This document shows positions 1-5,559 of a stretch of 7,150 bases of DNA, piece by piece (the stretch's first letter is position 1; each line of letters opens with the position of its first letter). This DNA comes from Phycisphaerales bacterium (GTDB lineage Bacteria > Planctomycetota > Phycisphaerae > Phycisphaerales > UBA1924). The stretch covers positions 1 through 7,150 of the forward strand of contig JAESSR010000162.1 of the NCBI GenBank assembly GCA_016764015.1, read 5' to 3'. Both the position numbers and the translations under genes were made by a program. The notes beneath the pieces are model-generated. The model ran no database searches and was not told the origin of the DNA. It worked only from the letters and a program-made list of their open reading frames with translations.

Positions 1-340
1 AGCTGCCACCACCGCCGCCGCTACCGCCGCCGTAGCCGCCGCCGCTGCGACCACCGCCGCCGCCACCACCGAAGCCTCCGCCGCGTGGGCGTTCTTCGCG
101 TGGGCGTGCTTCGTTTACAACGAGTGCACGGCCGTCAATGTCATTGCCGTTGAGTTTTTCGATTGCTTCGTGGCCAGCATCGTTGTCGGCCATTTCGACG
201 AATCCAAATCCACGGGAGCGGCCGGTTTCCCTGTCGCTCATTACGCGGGCTGACTGAACATCACCGATCTCTGAAAAGAGGTCGTTGAGTTCCTGATCGT
301 TCATCGAGTACGGGAGATTCCCTACATACAAGTTCAGCAT
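1..340 (-). CDS. Glycine-rich RNA-binding protein with one RRM domain (3' end outside window)
   Basis: The gene reads leftward from ATG at 340-338 and stays open to the window edge, giving 113 codons without a stop. Residues 1-79 form a complete RNA recognition motif. RNP2 is LYVGNL at residues 4-9 and RNP1 is RGFGFVEM at 43-50, with the aromatic residues Y5, F45 and F47 that stack on RNA bases in this family. Residues 80-86 are Arg/Pro/Glu-rich, and from 87 onward the chain is almost pure Gly with scattered Ser, Tyr, Phe and Arg, a low-complexity tail. Bacterial single-RRM proteins of this build are small cytoplasmic single-strand RNA binders, often linked to cold or stress response; the target here is unknown. 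A Shine-Dalgarno GGAAG (351-347) sits 6 nt before the ATG and supports this start. The RRM assignment is secure; the physiological role is not determined. Confidence 0.93.
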   Translation of the reverse strand, partial: MLNLYVGNLPYSMNDQELNDLFSEIGDVQSARVMSDRETGRSRGFGFVEMADNDAGHEAIEKLNGNDIDGRALVVNEARPREERPRGGGFGGGGGGGRSGGGYGGGSGGGGGS

Positions 341-346
341 TGCTGT

Positions 347-351
347 CTTCC
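347..351 (-). promoter_or_regulatory. Ribosome binding site of the RRM gene
   Basis: On the minus strand this reads GGAAG and lies 6 nt upstream of the ATG at 340-338. It fixes the start of the RRM protein immediately before its RNP2 strand. Confidence 0.6.
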
Positions 352-353
352 AA

Positions 354-397
354 ATGCCCGTGAGTCTATTTCGTGATCGAGAGAGAGAACCGGGCAT
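354..397 (-). promoter_or_regulatory. Possible leader stem-loop upstream of the RRM gene
   Basis: ATGCCCG (354-360) and CGGGCAT (391-397) are perfect 7-bp inverted arms separated by 30 nt. In the RRM transcript the arms would close a loop whose 5' half is a CU-rich run (CTCTCTCTC, about 379-387 on the minus strand). The 3' arm ends two nucleotides before the Shine-Dalgarno GGAAG. The arms are seen directly. That the hairpin forms and affects translation, for example as an autoregulatory site for the RRM protein, is inference. There is no U tract, so it is not a terminator. Confidence 0.3.
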
Positions 398-518
398 CTT
401 CTTCGTCGACTGCAACGCCGGATGGCGAGGCTGTGTAAGTTTAGCCCAGCCATTGATAGATAAACAAGTCCATTCTCGGAATATGCTTAGAGCAACTCAT
501 GAATCTTTAAATATTTTT

Positions 519-546
519 AAAATAAGAACGCTCACTTTGAGTACAA
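519..546 (-). promoter_or_regulatory. Weak candidate promoter for the RRM gene in an AT-rich patch
   Basis: On the minus strand TTGTAC (546-541) and TATTTT (524-519) are separated by 16 nt, matching the sigma70 consensus at 3/6 and 4/6 positions. They lie in the most AT-rich stretch of the window (about 500-560), which includes a TTTAAA-TATT-TTTAAA inverted repeat at 506-521. If used, the RRM mRNA would have a leader of roughly 170 nt, in keeping with the long leaders of some cold-inducible RNA-binding protein genes. A second poor match (TTGTTT, 18 nt, TAAACT) lies nearer the gene, at about 438-467. Confidence 0.2.
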
Positions 547-557
547 TTTCACTCTTT

Positions 558-1364
558 TTACTGCTTTGAACCCGTAATTGAGCTGACCAGTTCAAGTAGC
601 TGAGCATGGAGATCATGATTTGCAGTCATGATTTCGCCGGTTTCAATTGATTGTTTTCCGCTCAAATCAGTCCAAAAACCACCTGATTCGGTAATAATCG
701 GGATTGCTGCGGCGAAGTCCCACAGGCTCAGCACCGGCTCAATCATGGCATCCACGCGTCCAGTAGCGAGAAGAACCCAGCCATAACAATCACTCCATCC
801 GCGTGTGTGCTTGGCTTGAGCGTCGATTTGCTCATACATTATGCGATGCTCAGGCGTTGTGAAATAACTCATTGAGGTGGTATTGACGAGTGCCTGATCG
901 AGACTTGTCACCTGTGAGACTTGCGTCCGCTTTGGTTGAGAACCTTTGATCGTGTGCCAGCATCCTAAACCATCCGCAGCGTAGACCGTTTCATCGAGTG
1001 CGGGCATGACGATGACACCGAGCACTGGGAATCCGTTTTTCATGCACGCCAACATCGTGCCAAAGAGCGGCACCCCTTGGAGGAATGAAATGGTACCATC
1101 GATTGGATCGATCACCCATTCGTAATCCGATGTCCCTACTTTGCGATCGAACTCTTCACCGAGGATTGAATCCTCTGGGTATACCTTGCTGATTTGATCG
1201 CGGAGATTCGATTCGCATGCCCGATCGGCAGCCGTCACTGGCGTGCCATCTTTCTTGGTTGATTGATCGAGGTTCGCATCACCAAAATACTGAAGTGTCA
1301 GCTTTGACGAAGCCTGCGCTGCCGACACTGCAAAATCGAGCCTTGCTTGAAGATCGCTGCTCAC
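558..1364 (-). CDS. hisN: Inositol-monophosphatase superfamily enzyme, probable HisN-type histidinol-phosphatase
   Basis: This 268-residue protein has the normal length for the Mg2+-dependent IMPase fold. Metal ligands are recognisable: E70 in LGEEF, D86/I88/D89 in WVIDPIDGT (83-91), and D216 in LWDFAAA. The segment after the DPIDGT motif (ISFLQGVPLFGTM) and the late GWSDCYGWVLLATGRVD (189-205) followed by IEPVLSLWD resemble HisN histidinol-phosphatases more than true inositol or 3'-phosphoadenosine phosphatases. HisN removes phosphate from L-histidinol phosphate, the penultimate step of histidine synthesis, in the cytoplasm. The start is GTG at 1364-1362, overlapping the TGA of the upstream gene as GTGA, with AGGAG 7 nt ahead, so the pair is translationally coupled. 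No other his genes are visible, so another phosphomonoester substrate remains possible. The superfamily is near certain; the exact substrate is moderately supported. Confidence 0.85.
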   Translation of the reverse strand: MSSDLQARLDFAVSAAQASSKLTLQYFGDANLDQSTKKDGTPVTAADRACESNLRDQISKVYPEDSILGEEFDRKVGTSDYEWVIDPIDGTISFLQGVPLFGTMLACMKNGFPVLGVIVMPALDETVYAADGLGCWHTIKGSQPKRTQVSQVTSLDQALVNTTSMSYFTTPEHRIMYEQIDAQAKHTRGWSDCYGWVLLATGRVDAMIEPVLSLWDFAAAIPIITESGGFWTDLSGKQSIETGEIMTANHDLHAQLLELVSSITGSKQ

Positions 1365-2479
1365 AATAATGCTCCTGCTGGGAGATGCAGAGCGATTGCA
1401 TTTGCTAATCCCGCTTTCAGTTGTTCGAGTTGCTCAGGTGTGTGGACTGCGTTGACTGCGAGCCGAAAATAGATTGGGGCTGGGCCGTTGGGATATTCCA
1501 TCAATGGGAGGATGATCTTCGATTCCTGCAACGATCGCTCGATCTTCTTCATGGTGGATTCATCGCCGAGTGTAAATGCAAAGATTGGTGTATCGAGCGT
1601 GTGAGCCGGGATATCCAAGGATTTGAGCACTTTACGGGCATTCTTGATGTTTCGTCGAAGGGTTGGGTGGAGTGAATCATCGGTCTTGAGGATGTCGAGT
1701 GATTTGAGCCCTGCAGCGACGAGTGGCGGCGCAGCCGGCGTCGTGCAGCGGTAGGCGATTGAGTGCGCCCGGGCAGATTCAACCGGCAAGGAGTCGCCCA
1801 TCACTATCCCGCCCGCACACCCGAGCCCTTTGGCGAGTGTCGTAGTGATGATGAGTTGATTGGATTGCAAGTTGAGCTCGTCGGCTGTGCCACGACCATG
1901 ATCGCCGAGCACTGCGAATCCATGACAATCATCGAGTAGCAACCAGTCATTGGGGCGCAGTGCATAATGCAAACTATGCACCGGAGCAAGATCGCCATCG
2001 GTTGTGAAGACCGAATCGGTCATGATTACGGTCGATGACTCAAGTTGAGTGAGGATTGAGCAAGCGTGGTCTGCATCCAAATGGTCGAAGAGATGAATAT
2101 CCATCTTGGCAAGCACCGCCGCATCTTTGAGACTCGCATGCGCTCGCTCGTCGATCAGTGCATGCTTGACACCCATCGCTTCGAGCCCTTGGAGGGCTGC
2201 AAGATTGGCTGTGTATCCGTCTGGCACCAACAGCCCGGCTTGTTGATTGCAGAACTCGGTGAGCTGGGCTTCAAGCATCGCATGTGGGCGTGCATTGCCT
2301 GTGGTTTCTCGGCTGGCAGAACTGGACAGTCCATACACCGAGACAGCATCTTGCGCAGCTTTGAGCACTTCTGGGTGATGGGCGAGCCCGAGGTAGTTGC
2401 ACCCGCCGAAGGAGAGGTACTCTGTTGAGCCTCGCACGATGGTGGTTGCGGTACAAAAATCAGAGGGAATATTTGGCAT
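1361..2479 (-). CDS. Alpha-oxoamine synthase family PLP enzyme (BioF/KBL/SPT-like)
   Basis: This 372-residue fold-type I PLP enzyme is slightly shorter than typical BioF (about 385-400). Family marks appear in order: NYLGLA (28-33), GLSSSASRETTGN (50-62), HASLKDAA with the cofactor-stacking H114, SVFTTDGDLAPV (156-167), DDCHG with the pyridine-binding Asp and H186, and TTTLAKGLG with the Schiff-base lysine K217. The family condenses an acyl thioester with an amino acid and loses CO2: BioF uses pimeloyl thioester plus alanine for biotin, KBL acetyl-CoA plus glycine, and SPT palmitoyl-CoA plus serine. DDCHG replaces the usual DDAHG or DEAH(S/G). BioF is the closest impression, but no biotin genes are visible, so I give no symbol. 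The ATG at 2479-2477 has only a poor Shine-Dalgarno, so the exact start is less certain than the family. It is the first gene of a coupled pair with the HisN-like gene. Confidence 0.87.
   Translation of the reverse strand: MPNIPSDFCTATTIVRGSTEYLSFGGCNYLGLAHHPEVLKAAQDAVSVYGLSSSASRETTGNARPHAMLEAQLTEFCNQQAGLLVPDGYTANLAALQGLEAMGVKHALIDERAHASLKDAAVLAKMDIHLFDHLDADHACSILTQLESSTVIMTDSVFTTDGDLAPVHSLHYALRPNDWLLLDDCHGFAVLGDHGRGTADELNLQSNQLIITTTLAKGLGCAGGIVMGDSLPVESARAHSIAYRCTTPAAPPLVAAGLKSLDILKTDDSLHPTLRRNIKNARKVLKSLDIPAHTLDTPIFAFTLGDESTMKKIERSLQESKIILPLMEYPNGPAPIYFRLAVNAVHTPEQLEQLKAGLANAIALHLPAGALL
1372..1376 (-). promoter_or_regulatory. Ribosome binding site that selects the GTG start of the HisN-like gene
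   Basis: AGGAG on the minus strand lies 7 nt before GTG (1364-1362), inside the 3' end of the upstream oxoamine synthase gene. No ATG is in a comparable position, so the strong site decides for the GTG start and the 4-nt overlap. Confidence 0.75.
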
Positions 2480-2526
2480 ATGGCGTAATTATCGTCAGGT
2501 CGGGCACCAAAGGCGCTGTAATTGGT

Positions 2527-2537
2527 CAGGATTCCTG
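2527..2537. repeat. Short palindrome in the divergent intergenic region
   Basis: CAGGA-T-TCCTG is a perfect 5-bp inverted repeat around one base, between the divergent oxoamine synthase and transporter genes. A related GTCAGG word occurs at 2494-2499 and again at 2525-2530, 31 bp apart. It could be half of a regulator site, but a match this short may be chance. Confidence 0.2.
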
Positions 2538-2548
2538 TGTCATCATCT

Positions 2549-2565
2549 CATGAACGAGCATGAAC
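2549..2565. repeat. CATGAAC direct repeat, 10-bp phase, upstream of the transporter promoter
   Basis: CATGAAC occurs at 2549-2555 and 2559-2565, exactly 10 bp apart and ending 7 bp before the -35 box at 2573. Two identical 7-mers on the same helix face next to a -35 element is a typical layout for an activator half-site pair. The repeat is seen directly; the regulatory role is inferred. Confidence 0.3.
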
Positions 2566-2572
2566 AACAAAG

Positions 2573-2601
2573 TTGAGACATGGCGGGTCAGTCCCTAGAC
2601 T
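2573..2601 (+). promoter_or_regulatory. Sigma70-like promoter of the ABC importer operon
   Basis: TTGAGA (2573-2578, 5/6 to consensus) and TAGACT (2596-2601, 4/6) are separated by the ideal 17 nt. A start near 2608 would give a leader of about 75 nt before the binding-protein ATG. No better hexamer pair was found between here and the gene. This is the best promoter candidate in the window. Confidence 0.5.
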
Positions 2602-2625
2602 ACCGGGCTGCGTGTGCATCTTCAG

Positions 2626-2652
2626 AAGACCCACAGTAAAAGACCCCGCAGT
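2626..2652 (+). repeat. Imperfect tandem repeat in the transporter leader
   Basis: AAGACCC-A-CAGT (2626-2637) is followed by AAGACCC-CG-CAGT (2640-2652), two copies in tandem differing by one base in the short spacer. They lie between the predicted transcription start and the ribosome binding site, so they would be in the mRNA leader. The function is unknown. Confidence 0.25.
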
Positions 2653-2668
2653 GTATATAGAAAGATAC

Positions 2669-2674
2669 GAGGAG
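2669..2674 (+). promoter_or_regulatory. Strong ribosome binding site of the solute-binding protein gene
   Basis: GAGGAG ends 7 nt before ATG 2682. It is the strongest Shine-Dalgarno of the transporter genes, as expected for a binding protein made in excess over its permeases. Confidence 0.8.
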
Positions 2675-2681
2675 AATATCT

Positions 2682-4490
2682 ATGTCGATCTGGACCCGTA
2701 CGCGTACCCACCTTGCTCTGGCAACCTTGGCGAGCACTTTGGCTGCACTGCCTGTGATCGCTGCCAATATGAGCGAAGAGGCGCCCAAGGATGATCTCAA
2801 GGTCTTGCAGCTGCCCATCCGTACAGATGGGCCCAAGAGCCTCGATCCGGTAGAAGGCTCATCTACATACGATAACATGGCGTGTGCTCAGTTTTACGAG
2901 ACACTTCTCACCAATAAATATGCAAACCCAACCGAGATGGAGCCCTTGCTCCTCTCCGAGATGCCTACGAGTGCTGATGGCGGGACTACCTGGCACTTTA
3001 AGCTCAAGCCCAATGTCTATTTTCAGGATGATGAATGCTTTCCAGGCGGGAAAGGGCGGGTAGTTGTCCCAGCGGATGTGTTTTATTCACTCAAACGCCT
3101 TGGCGACAAGGCTTTCGGGCTCAAGAACTGGTGGCTTGTAGATGACACGATTGTTGGATTCAATGCGTATAAAGATGAACAGAATGAAAATGAGCACTTC
3201 GATTATGATGCTCGTGTCGAAGGCTTCGTAGCGATCAATGATCTTGAGTTTGAGATTGTGCTCTCGAAGCCTGTGTATCGCTTCTTGTATGTATTGACCA
3301 TGTTCCAGACCTCTATCGTTCCACATGAAGCGGTTGATTTTTACGGCGATGACTTCGCAAACCACCCTGTGGGGACTGGGCCGTTCATTCTTGATCGATG
3401 GGTATCAAAGCTCTCGCTGACCGCAGATCGGAATCCAAACTACCACGAAATGTTCTATCCAGAACGCAGTGAGTGGTCAAAGACGGATAAACGAAATCGA
3501 TTGCACCGGGCTGCGGGCAAGCAGGTGCCGTTTATTGATCGTATCGAGTTCACGATGTTTGCTGAGGATCAGCCGATGTGGCTTGAGTTCTTGAGCGGAA
3601 ATCTTGGGTATTCTGAGGTTCCCAACAGTAGTTTTACGAGTGCCTTTGATCTTGTCTCCAAGAAGTTGAAGGAAGACTGGTTGCGCAAGGGCTATCGGGC
3701 TCATTCGAATATGCTCTTAGACCTGACATTCCGTGGGTTTAATATGGAAGACGAGCTTCTTGGCGGGTATACGGCTGAGAAGATTGCCTTGCGTCGTGCG
3801 ATTTCATACGCGATGGATCTCGATGAGATCAACAAAACATTTTATGATGGTCGGCGTGTGATTTATGATGGCCCGATCCCTCCAGGTCTCGAAGGGTATC
3901 CCGAGGGCGGGCGTTCACCCGCGGGTACACGGGGCCCAAACCTTGCACTGGCGAACAAGCTTCTTGCCGAAGCTGGATATCCCAATGGAGAAGGGCTGCC
4001 TCCGATTCGGTTTTATACCACTCAATCTGCCGAGAACAATGCAGTCGCTGAGATGGTCAAGCGCCAACTCGCGGAAGTCAACATTAAGTTTGAGCCTGTG
4101 TTTATGGATTTCTCGACCATGATCGACAACTTAATCAAGCGGAAGTCCCCGATGTTTGGGTACGCCTGGGGGAGCGATTATCCTGACGCGGAGAATAACT
4201 TGGCATTGTTTTATGGGCCAAATAGCTCGCCGGGTGCGAACCGGTTTAACTACAGCCGCCCAGAGTTTGATGCGATGTACGAGCAGATTTTGACGATGGT
4301 TCCGAGCGATGAGCGGACTGCGATTTATGTAAAAATGCGTGACATGGTGCTTGACGACTGTGTGTATGTTGGCGGGATGGCTCGTGAACGGTTTTATCTG
4401 ATCAACCCTTGGTTGCTCAACTGCAAGCCAACCGAACGCTATTATGGTTGGTTCAAGTATTTGGATGTGGATGACTCAGCACGCAACTGA
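2682..4490 (+). CDS. Peptide/nickel-type ABC importer solute-binding protein (family 5, DppA/OppA-like)
   Basis: This 602-residue exported protein should bind the substrate outside the cytoplasmic membrane and deliver it to the two permeases encoded downstream. Residues 1-27 are a Sec signal peptide: basic n-region with R6/R8, hydrophobic 11-27, likely cleavage after VIA at 27. No lipobox cysteine follows, so it should be soluble in a periplasm. Family-5 marks are PADVFYSLKR (130-139), HPVGTGPF (228-235), ALRRAISYAMDLDEI (369-383), LANKLLAEAGYPNG (423-436) and the GYAWGSDYPD segment (493-502). The chain is longer than the usual 500-550 residues, with extra polar stretches at about 158-180 (Asn/Asp/Glu-rich) and 255-285 (Lys/Arg-rich). 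Substrates in this family include di- and oligopeptides, nickel and some sugars, and the sequence does not decide which. It is the first gene of the operon, with a strong Shine-Dalgarno. Confidence 0.93.
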   Translation: MSIWTRTRTHLALATLASTLAALPVIAANMSEEAPKDDLKVLQLPIRTDGPKSLDPVEGSSTYDNMACAQFYETLLTNKYANPTEMEPLLLSEMPTSADGGTTWHFKLKPNVYFQDDECFPGGKGRVVVPADVFYSLKRLGDKAFGLKNWWLVDDTIVGFNAYKDEQNENEHFDYDARVEGFVAINDLEFEIVLSKPVYRFLYVLTMFQTSIVPHEAVDFYGDDFANHPVGTGPFILDRWVSKLSLTADRNPNYHEMFYPERSEWSKTDKRNRLHRAAGKQVPFIDRIEFTMFAEDQPMWLEFLSGNLGYSEVPNSSFTSAFDLVSKKLKEDWLRKGYRAHSNMLLDLTFRGFNMEDELLGGYTAEKIALRRAISYAMDLDEINKTFYDGRRVIYDGPIPPGLEGYPEGGRSPAGTRGPNLALANKLLAEAGYPNGEGLPPIRFYTTQSAENNAVAEMVKRQLAEVNIKFEPVFMDFSTMIDNLIKRKSPMFGYAWGSDYPDAENNLALFYGPNSSPGANRFNYSRPEFDAMYEQILTMVPSDERTAIYVKMRDMVLDDCVYVGGMARERFYLINPWLLNCKPTERYYGWFKYLDVDDSARN

Positions 4491-4539
4491 TGGGTCTGCA
4501 TTGATGAGTTGATTTCAAATGAATGAGTAATCATCGCGA

Positions 4540-4557
4540 TCAATAGAGTTCTATTGA
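4540..4557 (+). repeat. 18-bp palindrome between binding-protein and permease genes
   Basis: TCAATAGA (4540-4547) and TCTATTGA (4550-4557) are perfect 8-bp arms around GT. As RNA it can form a 7-bp stem with an AGTT loop. It is followed by GGCGG rather than a T run, so it is not an intrinsic terminator. It ends 9 nt before the permease Shine-Dalgarno (4567-4570). A likely role is a processing or stabilising hairpin that lets the binding protein be made in excess of the permeases, or alternatively a protein-binding operator. Confidence 0.45.
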
Positions 4558-4566
4558 GGCGGTTCT

Positions 4567-4570
4567 GGAG
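4567..4570 (+). promoter_or_regulatory. Ribosome binding site supporting the GTG start of the DppB-type permease
   Basis: GGAG lies 8 nt before GTG 4579. The residues after this GTG (WTYIVRRTLYNIPVF) match the conserved N terminus of DppB-type permeases, and no ATG replaces it, so the GTG is well supported. Confidence 0.65.
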
Positions 4571-4578
4571 CCAATCCT

Positions 4579-5559
4579 GTGTGGACTTATATCGTTCGAC
4601 GAACGCTGTACAATATCCCTGTTTTTTTAGCCATTATCTTTTTGATGATGGCTGCATTGAGGGTGAGTGATCCGGTGACCGCTCAGTTGAGCAAGAACCC
4701 GACTCCTCAGGAGATCGAGCTCAAGAAAAAGGAATACGGGCTTGATAAGCCATTTGTTGTTCAATATGTAGTTTTTCTCAAGCAAGTGGTGACACTTGAT
4801 TTTAGCGAGAAGAGTTGGGATCAAAAACGGTCTGTGGGTTCAATGATTGCCAACGCGATCCCGCCGAGCATGGCGCTGACTATTCCTACGCTCGCGATCA
4901 CCGCGAGTGTAGCAATTTGTATTGGGCTCATTTCAGCATTTTATCGTGGGCGTGTGATTGATAAGACGCTGATGTTCTTCGCGGTGACAGGGATGAGCAT
5001 CTCGGTGCTGGTCTACATTATGATCGGGCAATACTGGGGCGCATTTTTACCGAGTCAATATTTATCGGGTTGGCCATTTCAGGTGACCGTGAGCGCAAAG
5101 GCCAGTAGTGGATCTGCTTGGTTCTTCTTTATTCCGAAGAACTGGGTTGCCTATTGCATGTTGCCGGTGATGATCAATGTGGTTGTGGCGTTAGGATACG
5201 ACACTCGCTTTTATCGCGCAGTCATGGTTGAAGAATCACAAAAGGATTACATCCGTACTGCTCGTGCCAAGGGCGCAAGCACCAAAAGGGTGATGTTTGT
5301 ACATATGCTCAAGAACGCGATGATCCCGATTATCACACGGATCATGATTTCGCTTCCATTTATCATAACGGGTTCTATCTTGATCGAGATGTACTTCAAT
5401 ATCCCTGGGATGGGGCGGACGCTCATCAAAGCGATCACGAATAAAGACTTTCCCGTCATCCAAGCGTTTACCGCATTGTTTGCAGCACTGTTTATCGCGT
5501 CGAATATTCTCACCGATGTTCTCTATGCGTTGGCTGATCCGAGAGTGAGGCTTTCATGA
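4579..5559 (+). CDS. ABC importer permease, DppB/OppB type
   Basis: This 326-residue inner-membrane protein has the normal DppB length and should form half of the translocation channel. The N terminus (YIVRRTLYNIPVF) is typical. Six hydrophobic segments are readable at about 9-29, 99-120, 130-152, 188-208, 253-273 and 293-316. The cytoplasmic EAA loop that docks the ATPase spans about 218-252: EESQKDYIRTARAKGAS, then VHMLKNAMIP. It has E-E-S where the consensus has E-A-A, which is common in this subfamily. The C terminus has PGMGR (276-280) and ends in DVLYALADPRVRLS, the standard DppB tail. Its TGA overlaps the next gene's ATG as ATGA, so the two permeases are translationally coupled. The gap to the binding-protein gene is 88 nt and contains a palindrome. 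Confidence 0.94.
   Translation: MWTYIVRRTLYNIPVFLAIIFLMMAALRVSDPVTAQLSKNPTPQEIELKKKEYGLDKPFVVQYVVFLKQVVTLDFSEKSWDQKRSVGSMIANAIPPSMALTIPTLAITASVAICIGLISAFYRGRVIDKTLMFFAVTGMSISVLVYIMIGQYWGAFLPSQYLSGWPFQVTVSAKASSGSAWFFFIPKNWVAYCMLPVMINVVVALGYDTRFYRAVMVEESQKDYIRTARAKGASTKRVMFVHMLKNAMIPIITRIMISLPFIITGSILIEMYFNIPGMGRTLIKAITNKDFPVIQAFTALFAALFIASNILTDVLYALADPRVRLS
5547..5550 (+). promoter_or_regulatory. Ribosome binding site of the DppC-type permease
   Basis: GAGG inside the end of the DppB-type gene lies 5 nt before ATG 5556 and 8 nt before the adjacent in-frame ATG 5559. Either could be used. I chose 5556 because it gives the common ATGA stop-start overlap. Confidence 0.5.

Noticed and set aside
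528..545. Possible terminator after the HisN-like gene (CTCA-AAG-TGAG hairpin on the minus strand)
   Set aside because: The stem is only 4 bp with a 3-nt loop, and the following bases are a mixed AT-rich stretch rather than a clean T tract. The evidence is too weak to call a terminator.
354..569. 71-codon plus-strand open frame in the gap between the RRM and HisN-like genes
   Set aside because: It has no ribosome binding site and a composition unlike the neighbouring proteins. Its start falls inside the inverted repeat and its end runs into the HisN-like gene on the other strand. It looks like chance openness.
2066..2428. 120-codon plus-strand open frame opposite the oxoamine synthase
   Set aside because: The minus strand carries clear family motifs through the same span. 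The plus frame shows no recognisable domain and no ribosome binding site.
2480..2520. Promoter for the oxoamine synthase gene (GATAAT near 2488-2493 on the minus strand)
   Set aside because: No -35 hexamer lies at acceptable spacing, and the hexamer is too close to the start codon to leave room for a leader with a ribosome binding site.
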